From: an uncultured Pseudoxanthomonas sp. | Lineage (GTDB): Bacteria; Pseudomonadota; Gammaproteobacteria; Xanthomonadales; Xanthomonadaceae | NCBI GenBank assembly: GCA_946479745.1 | Contig: CAMLGZ010000037.1 | Coordinates: forward strand, 1-16,367 | Direction: 5' to 3' | Length of the DNA stretch: 16,367 bases | Shown here: one piece after another, positions 7,719 to 14,615 of the stretch | Position numbering within the stretch: position 1 is the stretch's first letter | Layout: the number at the start of each line of letters is the position of its first letter | Position numbers and translations under genes: made by a program | Notes under the pieces: generated by a model | Told to the model about the DNA's origin: nothing | The model's database searches: none | Seen by the model: the letters and a program-made list of their open reading frames with translations, nothing else

Positions 7719-8036
7719 ATGCCCTGGATTTATCTGCTGCTGGCCGGCGTTTTCGAGATCGGCTTCGCCATCGGCCTCAAATACACCGAAGGCTTCACCC
7801 GCCTGTGGCCCAGCGTCGGTACGGTCGTCTCTGCAGCCATCAGTCTGTGGCTGCTGACCCAGGCGCTGCGCGCGATTCCGGTCGGCACCGCCTATGCGAT
7901 CTGGACCGGTATCGGTGCGGTCGGCGTGGCCACGCTGGGCATGCTGCTGTTTTCCGAAAGTGCCTCGCCGGCGCGATTGCTGTGCATCGCAGTCATCGTC
8001 AGCGGCGTGATAGGCCTCAAGCTCACCTCGGCATGA
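7719..8036 (+). CDS. sugE: Guanidinium exporter, small multidrug resistance family
   Basis: Gdx/SugE is an inner-membrane proton/guanidinium antiporter that works as an antiparallel dimer. The 105 residues form four membrane helices (about 2-20, 33-50, 58-78, 86-103). Glu13 in the first helix is the essential ion-binding acid. [13 protein letters not shown] and [16 protein letters not shown] are signatures of the SugE/Gdx branch and separate it from EmrE-type drug exporters. AGGAG at 7708-7712 is a strong ribosome site. The upstream guanidine-II riboswitch confirms the substrate class. The gene is also called gdx. Confidence 0.96.
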   Translation: MPWIYLLLAGVFEIGFAIGLKYTEGFTRLWPSVGTVVSAAISLWLLTQALRAIPVGTAYAIWTGIGAVGVATLGMLLFSESASPARLLCIAVIVSGVIGLKLTSA

Positions 8037-8048
8037 AGGCATGGGCGT

Positions 8049-8117
8049 CGTAGGAGCGACGTGAGTCGCGAAGATTCTTCGGACACCTGCCGTTTCGCGA
8101 CTCACGTCGCTCCTACG
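8049..8117. repeat. Inverted pair of GTAG REP elements between sugE and coq7
   Basis: Arms 8049-8072 and 8094-8117 are 24 bases and exactly reverse complementary, with a 21-base centre. Each arm has GTAGGA followed by the hairpin GCGAC-GTGA-GTCGC. The pair lies between two convergent genes, 12 bases after the sugE stop and 20 bases beyond the coq7 stop. It could end both transcripts, although no T-tract follows. Confidence 0.9.
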
Positions 8118-8137
8118 CGATTCCGATCTCCCCAGCC

Positions 8138-8779
8138 TCAGAGACGGTAAGCCACGGCCTTCATCAGATTGGAGGCTGCGGCCATCAAGGTCGGAATCGG
8201 CTGCGGCAATACCCGCGCGCCAGCCTGCTCGGCGTGATCGGCATGGCGGGCCTCGTCGGCCTTCATCACCTTGATGATCTCCCTGCTGCGCAGATCCGCT
8301 TCCGGCAGGGTCTGCAGGTGCTCATCCAGGTGCGCCTCGACCTGATGCTCGGTTTCCACCACGAAACCCAGGTTCCAGCCGTCGCCGCGCAAACCGGCCA
8401 GCACGCCCAAGGAGTAGCTGCCGGCGTACCAAAGGGGGTTGAACAGGCTGGGGCGGCTGTCCAGCTCCTGCAGCCGGTCCGCGCACCAGGCCAGGTGGTC
8501 GGTCTCTTCCTGAGCGGCCTCCAGCAGGTGTTCCCGGGTCTGCGGGTCACGGGCTACCGCGGCCTGGCCGAAATAGAGCCCTTGGGCGCAGACCTCGCCG
8601 ACATGGTTGATGCGCATCAGGCCGGCCGCATGGCGGCGTTCGTCGGCGTCCAGTTCCACTTCCGGGGTGGCCTGGGCCGGGTTGGGGCGGCGGGCGAGGG
8701 GTTTGCCGGCCAGGGTGCCCAATGCGTTCTGGGCGTCGATCAGCAGCCGGTCTAGGGGGGAGAGGGTGCGTGAGCTCAT
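8138..8779 (-). CDS. coq7: Demethoxyubiquinone hydroxylase (Coq7)
   Basis: Coq7 is a di-iron monooxygenase that adds the last ring hydroxyl in ubiquinone synthesis at the inner membrane. The 213-residue length is typical of the proteobacterial form. Ligand-bearing motifs appear in order: RINHVGEVCAQ (Glu62), EETDHLAWC (Glu92, His95), VETEHQVEAHL (142-151) and DEARHADHA (Glu176, His179). A hydrophobic surface stretch (LFNPLWYAGSYSLGVLAGL, about 112-130) fits membrane association. The ATG at 8779 gives the usual N-terminus LSPLDRLLIDAQNAL. The gene is single on its strand. Confidence 0.96.
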   Translation of the reverse strand: MSSRTLSPLDRLLIDAQNALGTLAGKPLARRPNPAQATPEVELDADERRHAAGLMRINHVGEVCAQGLYFGQAAVARDPQTREHLLEAAQEETDHLAWCADRLQELDSRPSLFNPLWYAGSYSLGVLAGLRGDGWNLGFVVETEHQVEAHLDEHLQTLPEADLRSREIIKVMKADEARHADHAEQAGARVLPQPIPTLMAAASNLMKAVAYRL

Positions 8780-8883
8780 GGTCGCTATTGTGCCGGGCTT
8801 GCGCGTGTATCAGCTAGGTCGAAGTGCGGGGAGAGGCTCTGACATGGGCGGTATCCAGCTCCCCGGTCCCCGTGGTGTCAGAC

Positions 8884-8907
8884 GTCGGGGGCGTAGCCCC
8901 GACCTAC
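8884..8907 (-). repeat. Single GTAG REP element upstream of rplM
   Basis: On the - strand the sequence reads GTAG, then GTCGGGG-CTACGC-CCCCGAC, a perfect 7-bp stem. It ends 8 bases before the -35 box of the rplM promoter. Unlike the other four REP sites here it has no inverted partner. The rest of the 261-base gap between coq7 and rplM holds the promoter and leader described separately; no gene is seen. Confidence 0.78.
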
Positions 8908-8915
8908 GGGTTGGC

Positions 8916-8944
8916 TTGCAATGCAGGGGGTGGGTCCGTACAAT
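8916..8944 (+). promoter_or_regulatory. Sigma-70 promoter of rplM-rpsI
   Basis: TTGCAA (8916-8921) and TACAAT (8939-8944) are separated by exactly 17 bases. Transcription would start near 8951, giving a leader of about 90 bases. The leader holds a small hairpin CGGGA-ATC-TCCCG. In E. coli, L13 represses its own leader; whether that occurs here cannot be read. Confidence 0.75.
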
Positions 8945-9040
8945 TCCCGCTCTTGTGTTCCGCCATTCACAACGCGAGGCAAAGTTCCGTCGGGAATCTC
9001 CCGCCGAAATCAGCCCGACCAAACAACATCGAGCTCCTTC

Positions 9041-9469
9041 ATGAATACGTTTAGCGCCAAGTCCGAGACCGTCCAGCGCGACTGGTACGTCGTCGACGCC
9101 GCAGGCAAGACCCTCGGTCGCCTGTCCACCGAGCTGGCCCGCCGTCTGCGCGGCAAGCACAAGCCCGTCTACACCCCGCACGTGGACACCGGCGATTACC
9201 TGGTGGTGATCAACGCCGAGAAGATCCATGTGACCGGCAACAAGCTGGCCGACAAAATGTATTACCGGTTCACCGGTTACATCGGCAACCTCAAGAGCGA
9301 AACCCTGGGCCAGGCGCTTGAGCGCCACCCCGAGCGCGTCATCGAGATCGCCGTCAAGGGCATGTTGCCGAAAAACACCCTGGGCCGTGAGATGTACCGC
9401 AAGCTCAAGGTCTACGCAGGCCCCAATCACCCGCACGCCGCCCAGCAGCCGCAAGTCCTGGATATCTGA
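9041..9469 (+). CDS. rplM: 50S ribosomal protein L13
   Basis: L13 binds 23S rRNA early in large-subunit assembly. The 142 residues equal the E. coli length, and the motifs [89 protein letters not shown] are all conserved. The frame stays open for 40 codons before the ATG, but that part is composition-driven and crosses the promoter, so the [15 protein letters not shown] start is right. It forms a two-gene operon with rpsI, only two bases away. Confidence 0.98.
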   Translation: MNTFSAKSETVQRDWYVVDAAGKTLGRLSTELARRLRGKHKPVYTPHVDTGDYLVVINAEKIHVTGNKLADKMYYRFTGYIGNLKSETLGQALERHPERVIEIAVKGMLPKNTLGREMYRKLKVYAGPNHPHAAQQPQVLDI

Positions 9470-9471
9470 TC

Positions 9472-9864
9472 ATGACAATTACCCAGAATTACGGCACCGG
9501 CCGTCGCAAGTCCTCCACCGCCCGCGTGTTCCTGCGCAAGGGCACCGGCAACATCACCGTCAACGACCGTCCGCTGGACGAGTTCTTCGGCCGTGAGACC
9601 GCCCGCATGATCGTGCGCCAGCCGTTGGAGCTGACCAAGAACACCGAAAGCTTCGACATCATGGCCACGACCACCGGCGGCGGCACCACCGGCCAGGCTG
9701 GCGCCATCCGCTTGGGCATCGCCCGCGCGCTGGTGGAATACGATGAAACGCTGAAGGGCGAGCTGCGCAAGGCCGGTTTCATGACCCGCGACGCCCGCGA
9801 AGTCGAGCGCAAGAAGGTCGGTCTGCACAAAGCGCGCCGCGCCACCCAGTTCTCGAAGCGTTAA
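9472..9864 (+). CDS. rpsI: 30S ribosomal protein S9
   Basis: S9 is a small-subunit head protein whose C-terminal tail reaches the P-site tRNA. All 130 residues are present, from [20 protein letters not shown] through [21 protein letters not shown] to the basic tail [17 protein letters not shown]; the terminal SKR is the tRNA-contacting end. It starts two bases after the rplM stop, so the two are co-transcribed and probably translationally coupled. Confidence 0.98.
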   Translation: MTITQNYGTGRRKSSTARVFLRKGTGNITVNDRPLDEFFGRETARMIVRQPLELTKNTESFDIMATTTGGGTTGQAGAIRLGIARALVEYDETLKGELRKAGFMTRDAREVERKKVGLHKARRATQFSKR

Positions 9865-9913
9865 TCACAGTAAAAAGGTAAACGGTAAAATCGTCCGCTA
9901 TGCGGGCAGTCAA

Positions 9914-9932
9914 CGGGAAAGCGGTTTTCCCG
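9914..9932. terminator. Hairpin after rpsI, possible transcript end
   Basis: CGGGAAA and TTTCCCG pair as a perfect 7-bp stem around a 5-base loop, 50 bases after rpsI. There is no T-tract on either side, so it may protect the 3' end or work with Rho and is not a textbook intrinsic terminator. Confidence 0.4.
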
Positions 9933-9940
9933 ATTCGCCA

Positions 9941-9972
9941 TTGACAGGCGGCGCAGCCGTCGACTTTACTAT
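9941..9972 (+). promoter_or_regulatory. Promoter of the tRNA-Gln gene
   Basis: TTGACA (9941-9946) is a perfect -35 box. The -10 is less clear: TTTACT (9965-9970) gives an 18-base spacer and TACTAT (9967-9972) a 20-base spacer. Transcription would start about 10 bases before the mature tRNA 5' end. It lets the tRNA be made independently of rplM-rpsI. Confidence 0.65.
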
Positions 9973-9986
9973 TCACCGGTTAATAC

Positions 9987-10061
9987 AGCCCCGTCGCCAA
10001 GTGGTAAGGCATCTGCCTCTGACGCAGACATTCGGTGGTTCGAATCCATCCGGGGCTGCCA
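9987..10061 (+). tRNA. tRNA-Gln (anticodon CUG)
   Basis: The acceptor stem AGCCCCG (9987-9993) pairs with CGGGGCT (10051-10057), followed by discriminator G and an encoded CCA. The D arm has GCCAAGTGGTAAGGC. The anticodon arm is TCTGC-CTCTGAC-GCAGA with anticodon CTG, which reads CAG. The T arm is GGTGG-TTCGAAT-CCATC with one G-T pair. The pattern TCGCCAAG, GGTAAGGCA and CATTC matches E. coli tRNA-Gln. Length is 75 bases with CCA. Confidence 0.96.
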
Positions 10062-10084
10062 CTTCAAGGTTGCAAGCAAGACAC

Positions 10085-10109
10085 GCGAAGGCAGGCCAAG
10101 CGCCTTCGC
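10085..10109. other. Hairpin between tRNA-Gln and its terminator
   Basis: GCGAAGGC (10085-10092) and GCCTTCGC (10102-10109) pair perfectly around a 9-base loop. It lies in the 3' trailer of the tRNA precursor, before the terminator, and may be a processing or stability element. Confidence 0.55.
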
Positions 10110-10114
10110 AGCAG

Positions 10115-10137
10115 AAGCCCGCCCCGTGCGGGTTTTT
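10115..10137 (+). terminator. Rho-independent terminator of tRNA-Gln
   Basis: CCCGC-CCCGT-GCGGG (10118-10132) is followed by TTTTT. The preceding AAG extends the stem by pairing with the first T residues. It closes the tRNA transcript before the dioxygenase gene. Confidence 0.85.
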
Positions 10138-10174
10138 GCGTTTCTGGTCGATGTCGTCGGGAGTGAATTGATCC

Positions 10175-10921
10175 ATGGTCGCCACCTTTCTTCCCCCTTT
10201 CACCGAACCGGCCGCACTGCTGCCGCAATTGCGCGAACGCGGCTACGCGGTGCTCGCACCCGCCGCCGTCGAAGCGTTGTGCGCATTGGAAGCGGGTGCG
10301 CTCGATGCATTGAAGCCAGCCTGGGAAGACCTGCAGCCCGATCGCTATCTCAAAGACGGCGGCAGCTATCGCAAACGCCGTCATTCCTGTTTCGTGTCCG
10401 ACCAGGGGCGCCTGATCCAGGCACCGCACCGCGCGCATTGGCAGTCCGAGGAATACAACGCGTTGCACGGCGGCATGCGGCGCTGGTTCGAGCCGGTACA
10501 GGCCGACACAGCCGCCCACCCAGCCTGGATCAAGCTGCTGCAGGGGTTGGCCGAACTCTGCACCGCATTGAAGGGTGCCCAGCCTTGGTTCGTGGAAGCG
10601 CACCAGTTCCGCATCGATACCGCCGACGGCATCGGCCGTCCGACCCCGGAAGGCGCGCATCGCGACGGCGTGGATTTGGTGGCCGTGCTGTTGGTGGGGC
10701 GCCATGAAATCAGCGGCGGCGAAACCCGCGTATTCGACGCCAACGGCCCCGATGGCCAGCGCTTTACTCTGACCGAACCGTGGACGCTGATGCTGCTCGA
10801 CGATGCGCGTGTGATCCATGAATCCACGCCGATCCGGCCATTGGGCGACTATGGCTACCGCGATACCCTGGTCCTGACCTACCGTGCCGACGGTTTCCAA
10901 GGCGACGAACAGGCTCCGTAG
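10175..10921 (+). CDS. 2-oxoglutarate/Fe(II)-dependent dioxygenase family protein
   Basis: A 248-residue protein of the 2OG-Fe_Oxy_2 type, the family that includes the Bacillus thuringiensis L-isoleucine dioxygenase. The iron triad can be read as His162 and Asp164 in GAHRDGVDLVAVLLV and His215 in ARVIHEST, with Arg229 in YRDTLVLTYR as the likely 2-oxoglutarate anchor. ISGGET after the first motif is also typical. The N-terminal half is the family-specific part that shapes the substrate pocket. No signal peptide is present. Known relatives hydroxylate free amino acids, but the substrate here is not determined. GGGAG at 10159-10163 is 11 bases from the ATG, a slightly long spacing. The stop codon lies inside a REP arm. 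Confidence 0.87.
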   Translation: MVATFLPPFTEPAALLPQLRERGYAVLAPAAVEALCALEAGALDALKPAWEDLQPDRYLKDGGSYRKRRHSCFVSDQGRLIQAPHRAHWQSEEYNALHGGMRRWFEPVQADTAAHPAWIKLLQGLAELCTALKGAQPWFVEAHQFRIDTADGIGRPTPEGAHRDGVDLVAVLLVGRHEISGGETRVFDANGPDGQRFTLTEPWTLMLLDDARVIHESTPIRPLGDYGYRDTLVLTYRADGFQGDEQAP

Positions 10922-10985
10922 AGCCGAGCTTGCTCGGCTGCTTTTAGCCGCCAAGTCCAGGGCAGCCGAGCAAGCTCGGCTCTAC
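10918..10985. repeat. Inverted pair of GTAG REP elements between the dioxygenase gene and fahA
   Basis: Arms 10918-10941 and 10962-10985 are exact 24-base reverse complements around 20 bases. Each has GTAG and the perfect stem AGCCGAGC-TT-GCTCGGCT. The TAG inside the first GTAG is the dioxygenase stop codon (10919-10921). The right arm ends one base before the fahA -35 candidate. Confidence 0.9.
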
Positions 10986-10986
10986 A

Positions 10987-11015
10987 AAGACAGGTCGGCT
11001 GGGTTTAGTTACAAT
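10987..11015 (+). promoter_or_regulatory. Candidate sigma-70 promoter of fahA-maiA
   Basis: AAGACA (10987-10992) and TACAAT (11010-11015) are spaced by 17 bases. The -10 is good and the -35 fair. Transcription would start near 11022, about 30 bases before the fahA ATG. Confidence 0.5.
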
Positions 11016-11052
11016 TGAAACCATATAGTCAACGCGAACACGGGAGGTTTGG

Positions 11053-12042
11053 ATGAAGCTGGGATCTTTGAAGGAAGGCGGCCGGGACGGCACCCTGATC
11101 GTCGTCTCGCGCGATCTTTCCCGCGCCGTTCGCGCCACCGGCATCGCTTCGACCCTGCAGGCCGCGCTGGAGGACTGGTCCAATCTGGCTCCGCGCCTCA
11201 ATGCGCTATCCGAATCGTTGAACGGCGGCGATGCCGACGGCGTGTTCGAGTTGGATTTCAATGCATTGGCTGCGCCGCTGCCGCGCGCCTACGAATTCGT
11301 CGACGGTAGCGCCTATCTTCCGCATGTCGAACGCGTGCGCCGCGCGCGCGGGGCGGAAGTGCCGGAAAGTTTCTACACCGATCCGCTGATGTATCAGGCC
11401 ACCAGTGCCGGCTTCCATGGCCCGCGCGACCCCGTGCGCGTGGTCAGCGAGGACTACGGCATCGACCTGGAAGCCGAGATCGTGGTGATCACCGACGACG
11501 TGCCGATGGCGGTGACGCCGGAGCAAGCCGCCGGGCACATTCAGCTGATCGGTCTGGTCAACGATGTGTCGCTGCGCAACCTGATTCCGGGTGAATTGAA
11601 CAAGGGTTTCGGTTTCCTGCAATCCAAGCCGCGTTCGGCCTTGTCGCCGGTGTTCGTCACTCCCGACGAGTTGGGCGCGAGCTGGCATGACAACAAAGTG
11701 CACTTGCCGCTGCTCACGCATATCAACGGCGAATGGTTCGGCGCGCCCGAAGCCGGCGTCGACATGCAGTTCGATTTCTCGCAGCTGGTCGCGCACGCGG
11801 CCAAGACCCGGCCGTTGGCGGCCGGCACCATCGTCGGGTCCGGCACCATCGCCAATGAAGACACGTCCAAGGGCGCGTCCTGCTTCGCGGAGAAGCGCAC
11901 AGTGGAGACCCTGCGCGACGGCAAGCCCAGTACGCCCTTCATGAAATTCGGCGATGTGGTGCGCATTGAGATGAAAAACGGTGATGGAAGTCACATATTC
12001 GGCGCGATTGAGCAGCGGATCGAACAGCAGCCCTTGCCCTGA
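11053..12042 (+). CDS. fahA: Fumarylacetoacetate hydrolase
   Basis: FahA splits fumarylacetoacetate into fumarate and acetoacetate, the last step of the homogentisate route of tyrosine breakdown. The 329 residues hold the FAH catalytic fold, with metal ligands readable as Asp110 (SFYTDPLMYQ), Glu140 and Glu142 (IDLEAEIVVI) and Asp171 (GLVNDVSLR). SKPRSALSPVFVTPDEL (about 191-207) and GSGTIAN (262-268) are further family blocks. GGGAGG at 11042-11047 gives a strong ribosome site. The enzyme that makes its substrate, maiA, follows 101 bases later, which supports this function over other FAH-fold hydrolases. Confidence 0.92.
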   Translation: MKLGSLKEGGRDGTLIVVSRDLSRAVRATGIASTLQAALEDWSNLAPRLNALSESLNGGDADGVFELDFNALAAPLPRAYEFVDGSAYLPHVERVRRARGAEVPESFYTDPLMYQATSAGFHGPRDPVRVVSEDYGIDLEAEIVVITDDVPMAVTPEQAAGHIQLIGLVNDVSLRNLIPGELNKGFGFLQSKPRSALSPVFVTPDELGASWHDNKVHLPLLTHINGEWFGAPEAGVDMQFDFSQLVAHAAKTRPLAAGTIVGSGTIANEDTSKGASCFAEKRTVETLRDGKPSTPFMKFGDVVRIEMKNGDGSHIFGAIEQRIEQQPLP

Positions 12043-12143
12043 ACGCTGGCGAGGGCGCAAATGTGGTCACAGTGGTCCCGCAGGCTTGAAACCATGCAGC
12101 TACGCGCCCCCTTCATCGCCATGAATCATCGGGTCCATCACGG

Positions 12144-12812
12144 ATGAGCGAGCAATTGCGTCTGTATTCCTACTGGCGGTCCAGCGCGGCCTATCGCGTG
12201 CGCATCGGCCTGAACCTGAAAGGCCTGAGCTACGAGACCTTGCCGGTGCATCTCATCCGCGACGGTGGCGAACAGCACCAGCCCGACTATGTCGCGATGA
12301 ATCCGCAACAGATGGTGCCAACCCTGTTGCATGGCGTACGCGTGATCCGCCAGTCGCTGGCGATCCTGGAGTACCTGGACGAGGCCTGGCCCTCGCCACG
12401 CCTGTTGCCGATGACCGCGCGCGACCGCGCCCGGGTTCGCGGCCTGGCGCAATTGGTGGCCTGCGATATCCATCCGCTCAACAACCTGCGCGTGTTGCGC
12501 TATTTCGAACACACCTGGCGGGTGCCGCAGTCCGAGCGCGACGATTGGGTCAAGCATTGGATCACCGAGGGCTTCGCCGCGATGGAGGCGTTGCTGGAAG
12601 GCGACCCTGCGACAGGCGCGTATTGCCATGGACAGACGCCGGGACTGGCGGATTGCTGTCTGATTCCGCAGGTATTCAACGCGCGGCGCTTCGGCGTGGA
12701 CATGGCGGCATTCCCGACCATTTCCCGCATCGAGAAGGCATGCCTGGAGCTGCCGGCCTTCATCGAAGCGCAGCCGGACAAACAGCCGGATGCGCAGCTG
12801 CAGAACGTCTAG
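12144..12812 (+). CDS. maiA: Maleylacetoacetate isomerase (zeta-class glutathione S-transferase)
   Basis: MaiA uses glutathione to isomerise maleylacetoacetate to fumarylacetoacetate, the substrate of FahA. The 222 residues have a thioredoxin-like N-terminal domain with the zeta motif YWRSSAAYRVRIGLNLKGL (10-28); the serines bind and activate glutathione, and bacterial forms often have Ala where eukaryotes have Cys. NPQQMVPTL (53-61) with the cis-Pro and RQSLAILEYLDE (69-80) complete the glutathione site. The C-terminal helical domain includes DIHPLNNLRVLRY and the GQTPGLADCCLIPQVFNARRF capping segment. The 101 bases between fahA and maiA show no gene or clear promoter, so the two are probably one operon. 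Confidence 0.95.
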   Translation: MSEQLRLYSYWRSSAAYRVRIGLNLKGLSYETLPVHLIRDGGEQHQPDYVAMNPQQMVPTLLHGVRVIRQSLAILEYLDEAWPSPRLLPMTARDRARVRGLAQLVACDIHPLNNLRVLRYFEHTWRVPQSERDDWVKHWITEGFAAMEALLEGDPATGAYCHGQTPGLADCCLIPQVFNARRFGVDMAAFPTISRIEKACLELPAFIEAQPDKQPDAQLQNV

Positions 12813-12863
12813 CCGATTAGTCGATCAAGTGCGGTAATTCCGCATTCGCTGCACTCGCGGCTT

Positions 12864-12960
12864 CCCCCTTTGAAAAAGGGGGGTTGAGGGGGATTTGCTT
12901 TTCGCGCGGCGCAAGAAGGATCAAAAACAAATCCCCCATAGCCCTCTTTTACAACGGGGG
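12864..12960. repeat. Inverted pair of CCCCCTTT-family intergenic repeats
   Basis: The left unit (12864-12896) is CCCCCTTT-GA-AAAAGGGGG, then GGTTGAGGGGGATTT. The right unit (12929-12960) is a diverged reverse complement of it. A hairpin, then TTGAGGGGG, then ATTTGCTTTT is the same plan as the CCCCTCCC family elsewhere in the window, and GAGCAAGAGC follows at 12963-12972. It fills most of the 170-base gap between convergent maiA and pilU. Confidence 0.8.
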
Positions 12961-12982
12961 CAGAGCAAGAGCGACTATCGGC

Positions 12983-14125
12983 TCAGCCGAAACCCTGTGT
13001 GATCCGCGGCGAGCCGCTGGCCGACGCCGAATCGTAATCGGCATAGGGGTCGTGTTCGCCGCTGCTGCCTTCGGACAAGCGGAATTTCAGCGCCAGGCCG
13101 TCGCGCGAATCGGCCGCACGCAGCGCTTCTTCCTGCTCTATACGGCCTTCCTTGACCATGCGGAACAGGCACTGGTCGAAGGATTCCATGCCGTCCTCAA
13201 GCGAAGCTTCCATCGCCGGCTTGATCTCGTGCACCTGCCCGCGGCGCAGCAGGTCGCGGATCATCGGCGTATTGATCAATACTTCGGCGGCCGGTAGACG
13301 ACGGCCGTCCACGCCCTTGACCAGACGCTGCGACACCACCGCGCGCAGGTTCAGCGCCAGATTCATCAGCACGTTCTTGTGCGCGGTCTCGGGGAAGAAG
13401 TTGAGGATGCGCTCGATGGTCTGGTCGGCGTTGTTGGAGTGCAGCGTGGCCAGGCACAGATGGCCGGTTTCGGCGAAGGCGATGGCCGCTTCCATGGTGG
13501 TGGCGTCCAGAATTTCGCCGATCAGGATCACGTCCGGCGCTTCGCGCATCGCGTTCTTCAGCGCGTTATGGAAGGCGTGCGTGTCCAGGCCCACTTCGCG
13601 CTGGTTGACGATGGACTGCTTGTGCTTGTGCAGGTATTCGATCGGATCCTCGATGGTGAGGATGTGGCCGGTGGTGGTGCTGTTGCGATGGTCGATCATC
13701 GAGGCCAGCGAGGTGGACTTGCCAGAACCGGTGGAGCCGACCAGCAGCACCAGCCCGCGCGGAGTCATGATGATGTCCTTCAGCACCTGGGGCAGGTTCA
13801 GCTCTTCGATGGAGGGGATCACGCTGCGGATCGCGCGGATCACCATGCCCACTTCGCCGCGCTGCTTGAACACGTTGATGCGGAAGCGGCCGGCATCCTG
13901 CAAGGCCAGGGCCATGTTCAGCTCCAGCTCGCGCTCGAAGATCGGCACCTGGCCTTCGTCCATCAGCGAATAGGCGATCTTCTTCACCATGCCGGCCGGC
14001 AGACCGGTATTGCCGAGTGGATACAGCTTGCCTTCGATCTTGATGTAGACCGGCGCCCCGGTGGTCAAAAACATGTCCGAGGCGTTCTTTTCCGTCATCA
14101 GCTTCAGGAAGTAGCCGATATCCAT
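12983..14125 (-). CDS. pilU: Type IV pilus retraction ATPase PilU
   Basis: PilU is a hexameric cytoplasmic ATPase that assists PilT in retracting type IV pili for twitching. The 380 residues begin MDIGYFLKLMTEKNASDMFLTTGAPVYIKIEG, the usual PilU N-terminus, which sets the ATG at 14125. A longer frame reaching 14542 is only the shadow of the divergent gene. Walker A is GSTGSGKST (130-138), the Walker B/Asp-box region is DVILIGEILDATTMEAA (198-214, Glu204), and the His box is ATLHSNNA (226-233). The Ser/Gly/Asp-rich tail (about 352-380) is PilU-like and not PilT-like. GEILD stands where many relatives have GEIRD. pilT is not adjacent within the window. The 91-base gap to the divergent DUF4398 gene must hold both promoters; I see no clear boxes there. 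Confidence 0.95.
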   Translation of the reverse strand: MDIGYFLKLMTEKNASDMFLTTGAPVYIKIEGKLYPLGNTGLPAGMVKKIAYSLMDEGQVPIFERELELNMALALQDAGRFRINVFKQRGEVGMVIRAIRSVIPSIEELNLPQVLKDIIMTPRGLVLLVGSTGSGKSTSLASMIDHRNSTTTGHILTIEDPIEYLHKHKQSIVNQREVGLDTHAFHNALKNAMREAPDVILIGEILDATTMEAAIAFAETGHLCLATLHSNNADQTIERILNFFPETAHKNVLMNLALNLRAVVSQRLVKGVDGRRLPAAEVLINTPMIRDLLRRGQVHEIKPAMEASLEDGMESFDQCLFRMVKEGRIEQEEALRAADSRDGLALKFRLSEGSSGEHDPYADYDSASASGSPRITQGFG

Positions 14126-14216
14126 GTGCGATGTTCCCCAACATTGGCCTCGCACCGTTGCAAGTGCGACGCAGGCTTCCGACAATGGCCGCGCATTCCC
14201 CTTACACGGCACTCCT

Positions 14217-14615
14217 ATGCATCGTAGCTTCGCACAATTCCGCCGATTCCTGTGTGTGATGGTTGGCGCATTCGTGCTGCTGGCCGGGCTCGCCGCGCCA
14301 TTACAGGCCCAGGTGGCGGCCATGCCGGAGCTTGCCGCCGCGCAGCAGGCGGTCAATCGCGCCGACCAGGCCGATGCCGACCAGTACGCCCCGGAGCTGC
14401 TGAATTCGGCGCGAAGCGCCTTGGCCCAGGCGCAAGCCGCCGCCGCCACGCGCCGCGATCGAAAGCTGGCGCCCGAACTGGCCGCGCGCGCCAGCGCCGA
14501 TGCCGATCTGGCCCGTGCGCGCAGTAACGAAGCGGTGGCCAACGCGCAGCTGCAGCAAAGACGCCAGGAAGTCGGCGAGCTTCAGCGCACGCTGGGCGGG
14601 GAGGGCGCGCGATGA
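14217..14615 (+). CDS. DUF4398 domain protein, exported
   Basis: A 132-residue protein with a signal peptide: a basic N-terminus (MHRSFAQFRRF), a hydrophobic core VMVGAFVLLAGLAA and likely cleavage after LQA (about residue 31). The mature part is a long Ala/Gln/Arg-rich helix: MPELAAAQQAVNRADQADAD, YAPELLNSARSALAQAQ, ELAARASADADLARARSNEA. This is the DUF4398 pattern seen in envelope proteins, often encoded next to OmpA-domain proteins. There is no lipobox Cys, so it is periplasmic and not a lipoprotein. The function is unknown. I chose the ATG at 14217 because the signal peptide begins there; the frame is open back to 14124 but that part antisenses the pilU start. The ribosome site is poor. 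Confidence 0.8.
   Translation: MHRSFAQFRRFLCVMVGAFVLLAGLAAPLQAQVAAMPELAAAQQAVNRADQADADQYAPELLNSARSALAQAQAAAATRRDRKLAPELAARASADADLARARSNEAVANAQLQQRRQEVGELQRTLGGEGAR

Noticed and set aside
8921..9040. N-terminal extension of L13 by 40 residues
   Set aside because: It overlaps the rplM promoter -10 box and leader; the known family length begins at 9041.
12064..12073. TGTGGTCACA between fahA and maiA as an operator or promoter element
   Set aside because: Imperfect palindrome without promoter boxes near it; not enough support.
13983..14542. N-terminal extension of pilU to a 519-residue protein
   Set aside because: The extension is antisense to the DUF4398 gene and low complexity; MDIGYFLKLM is the normal PilU start.
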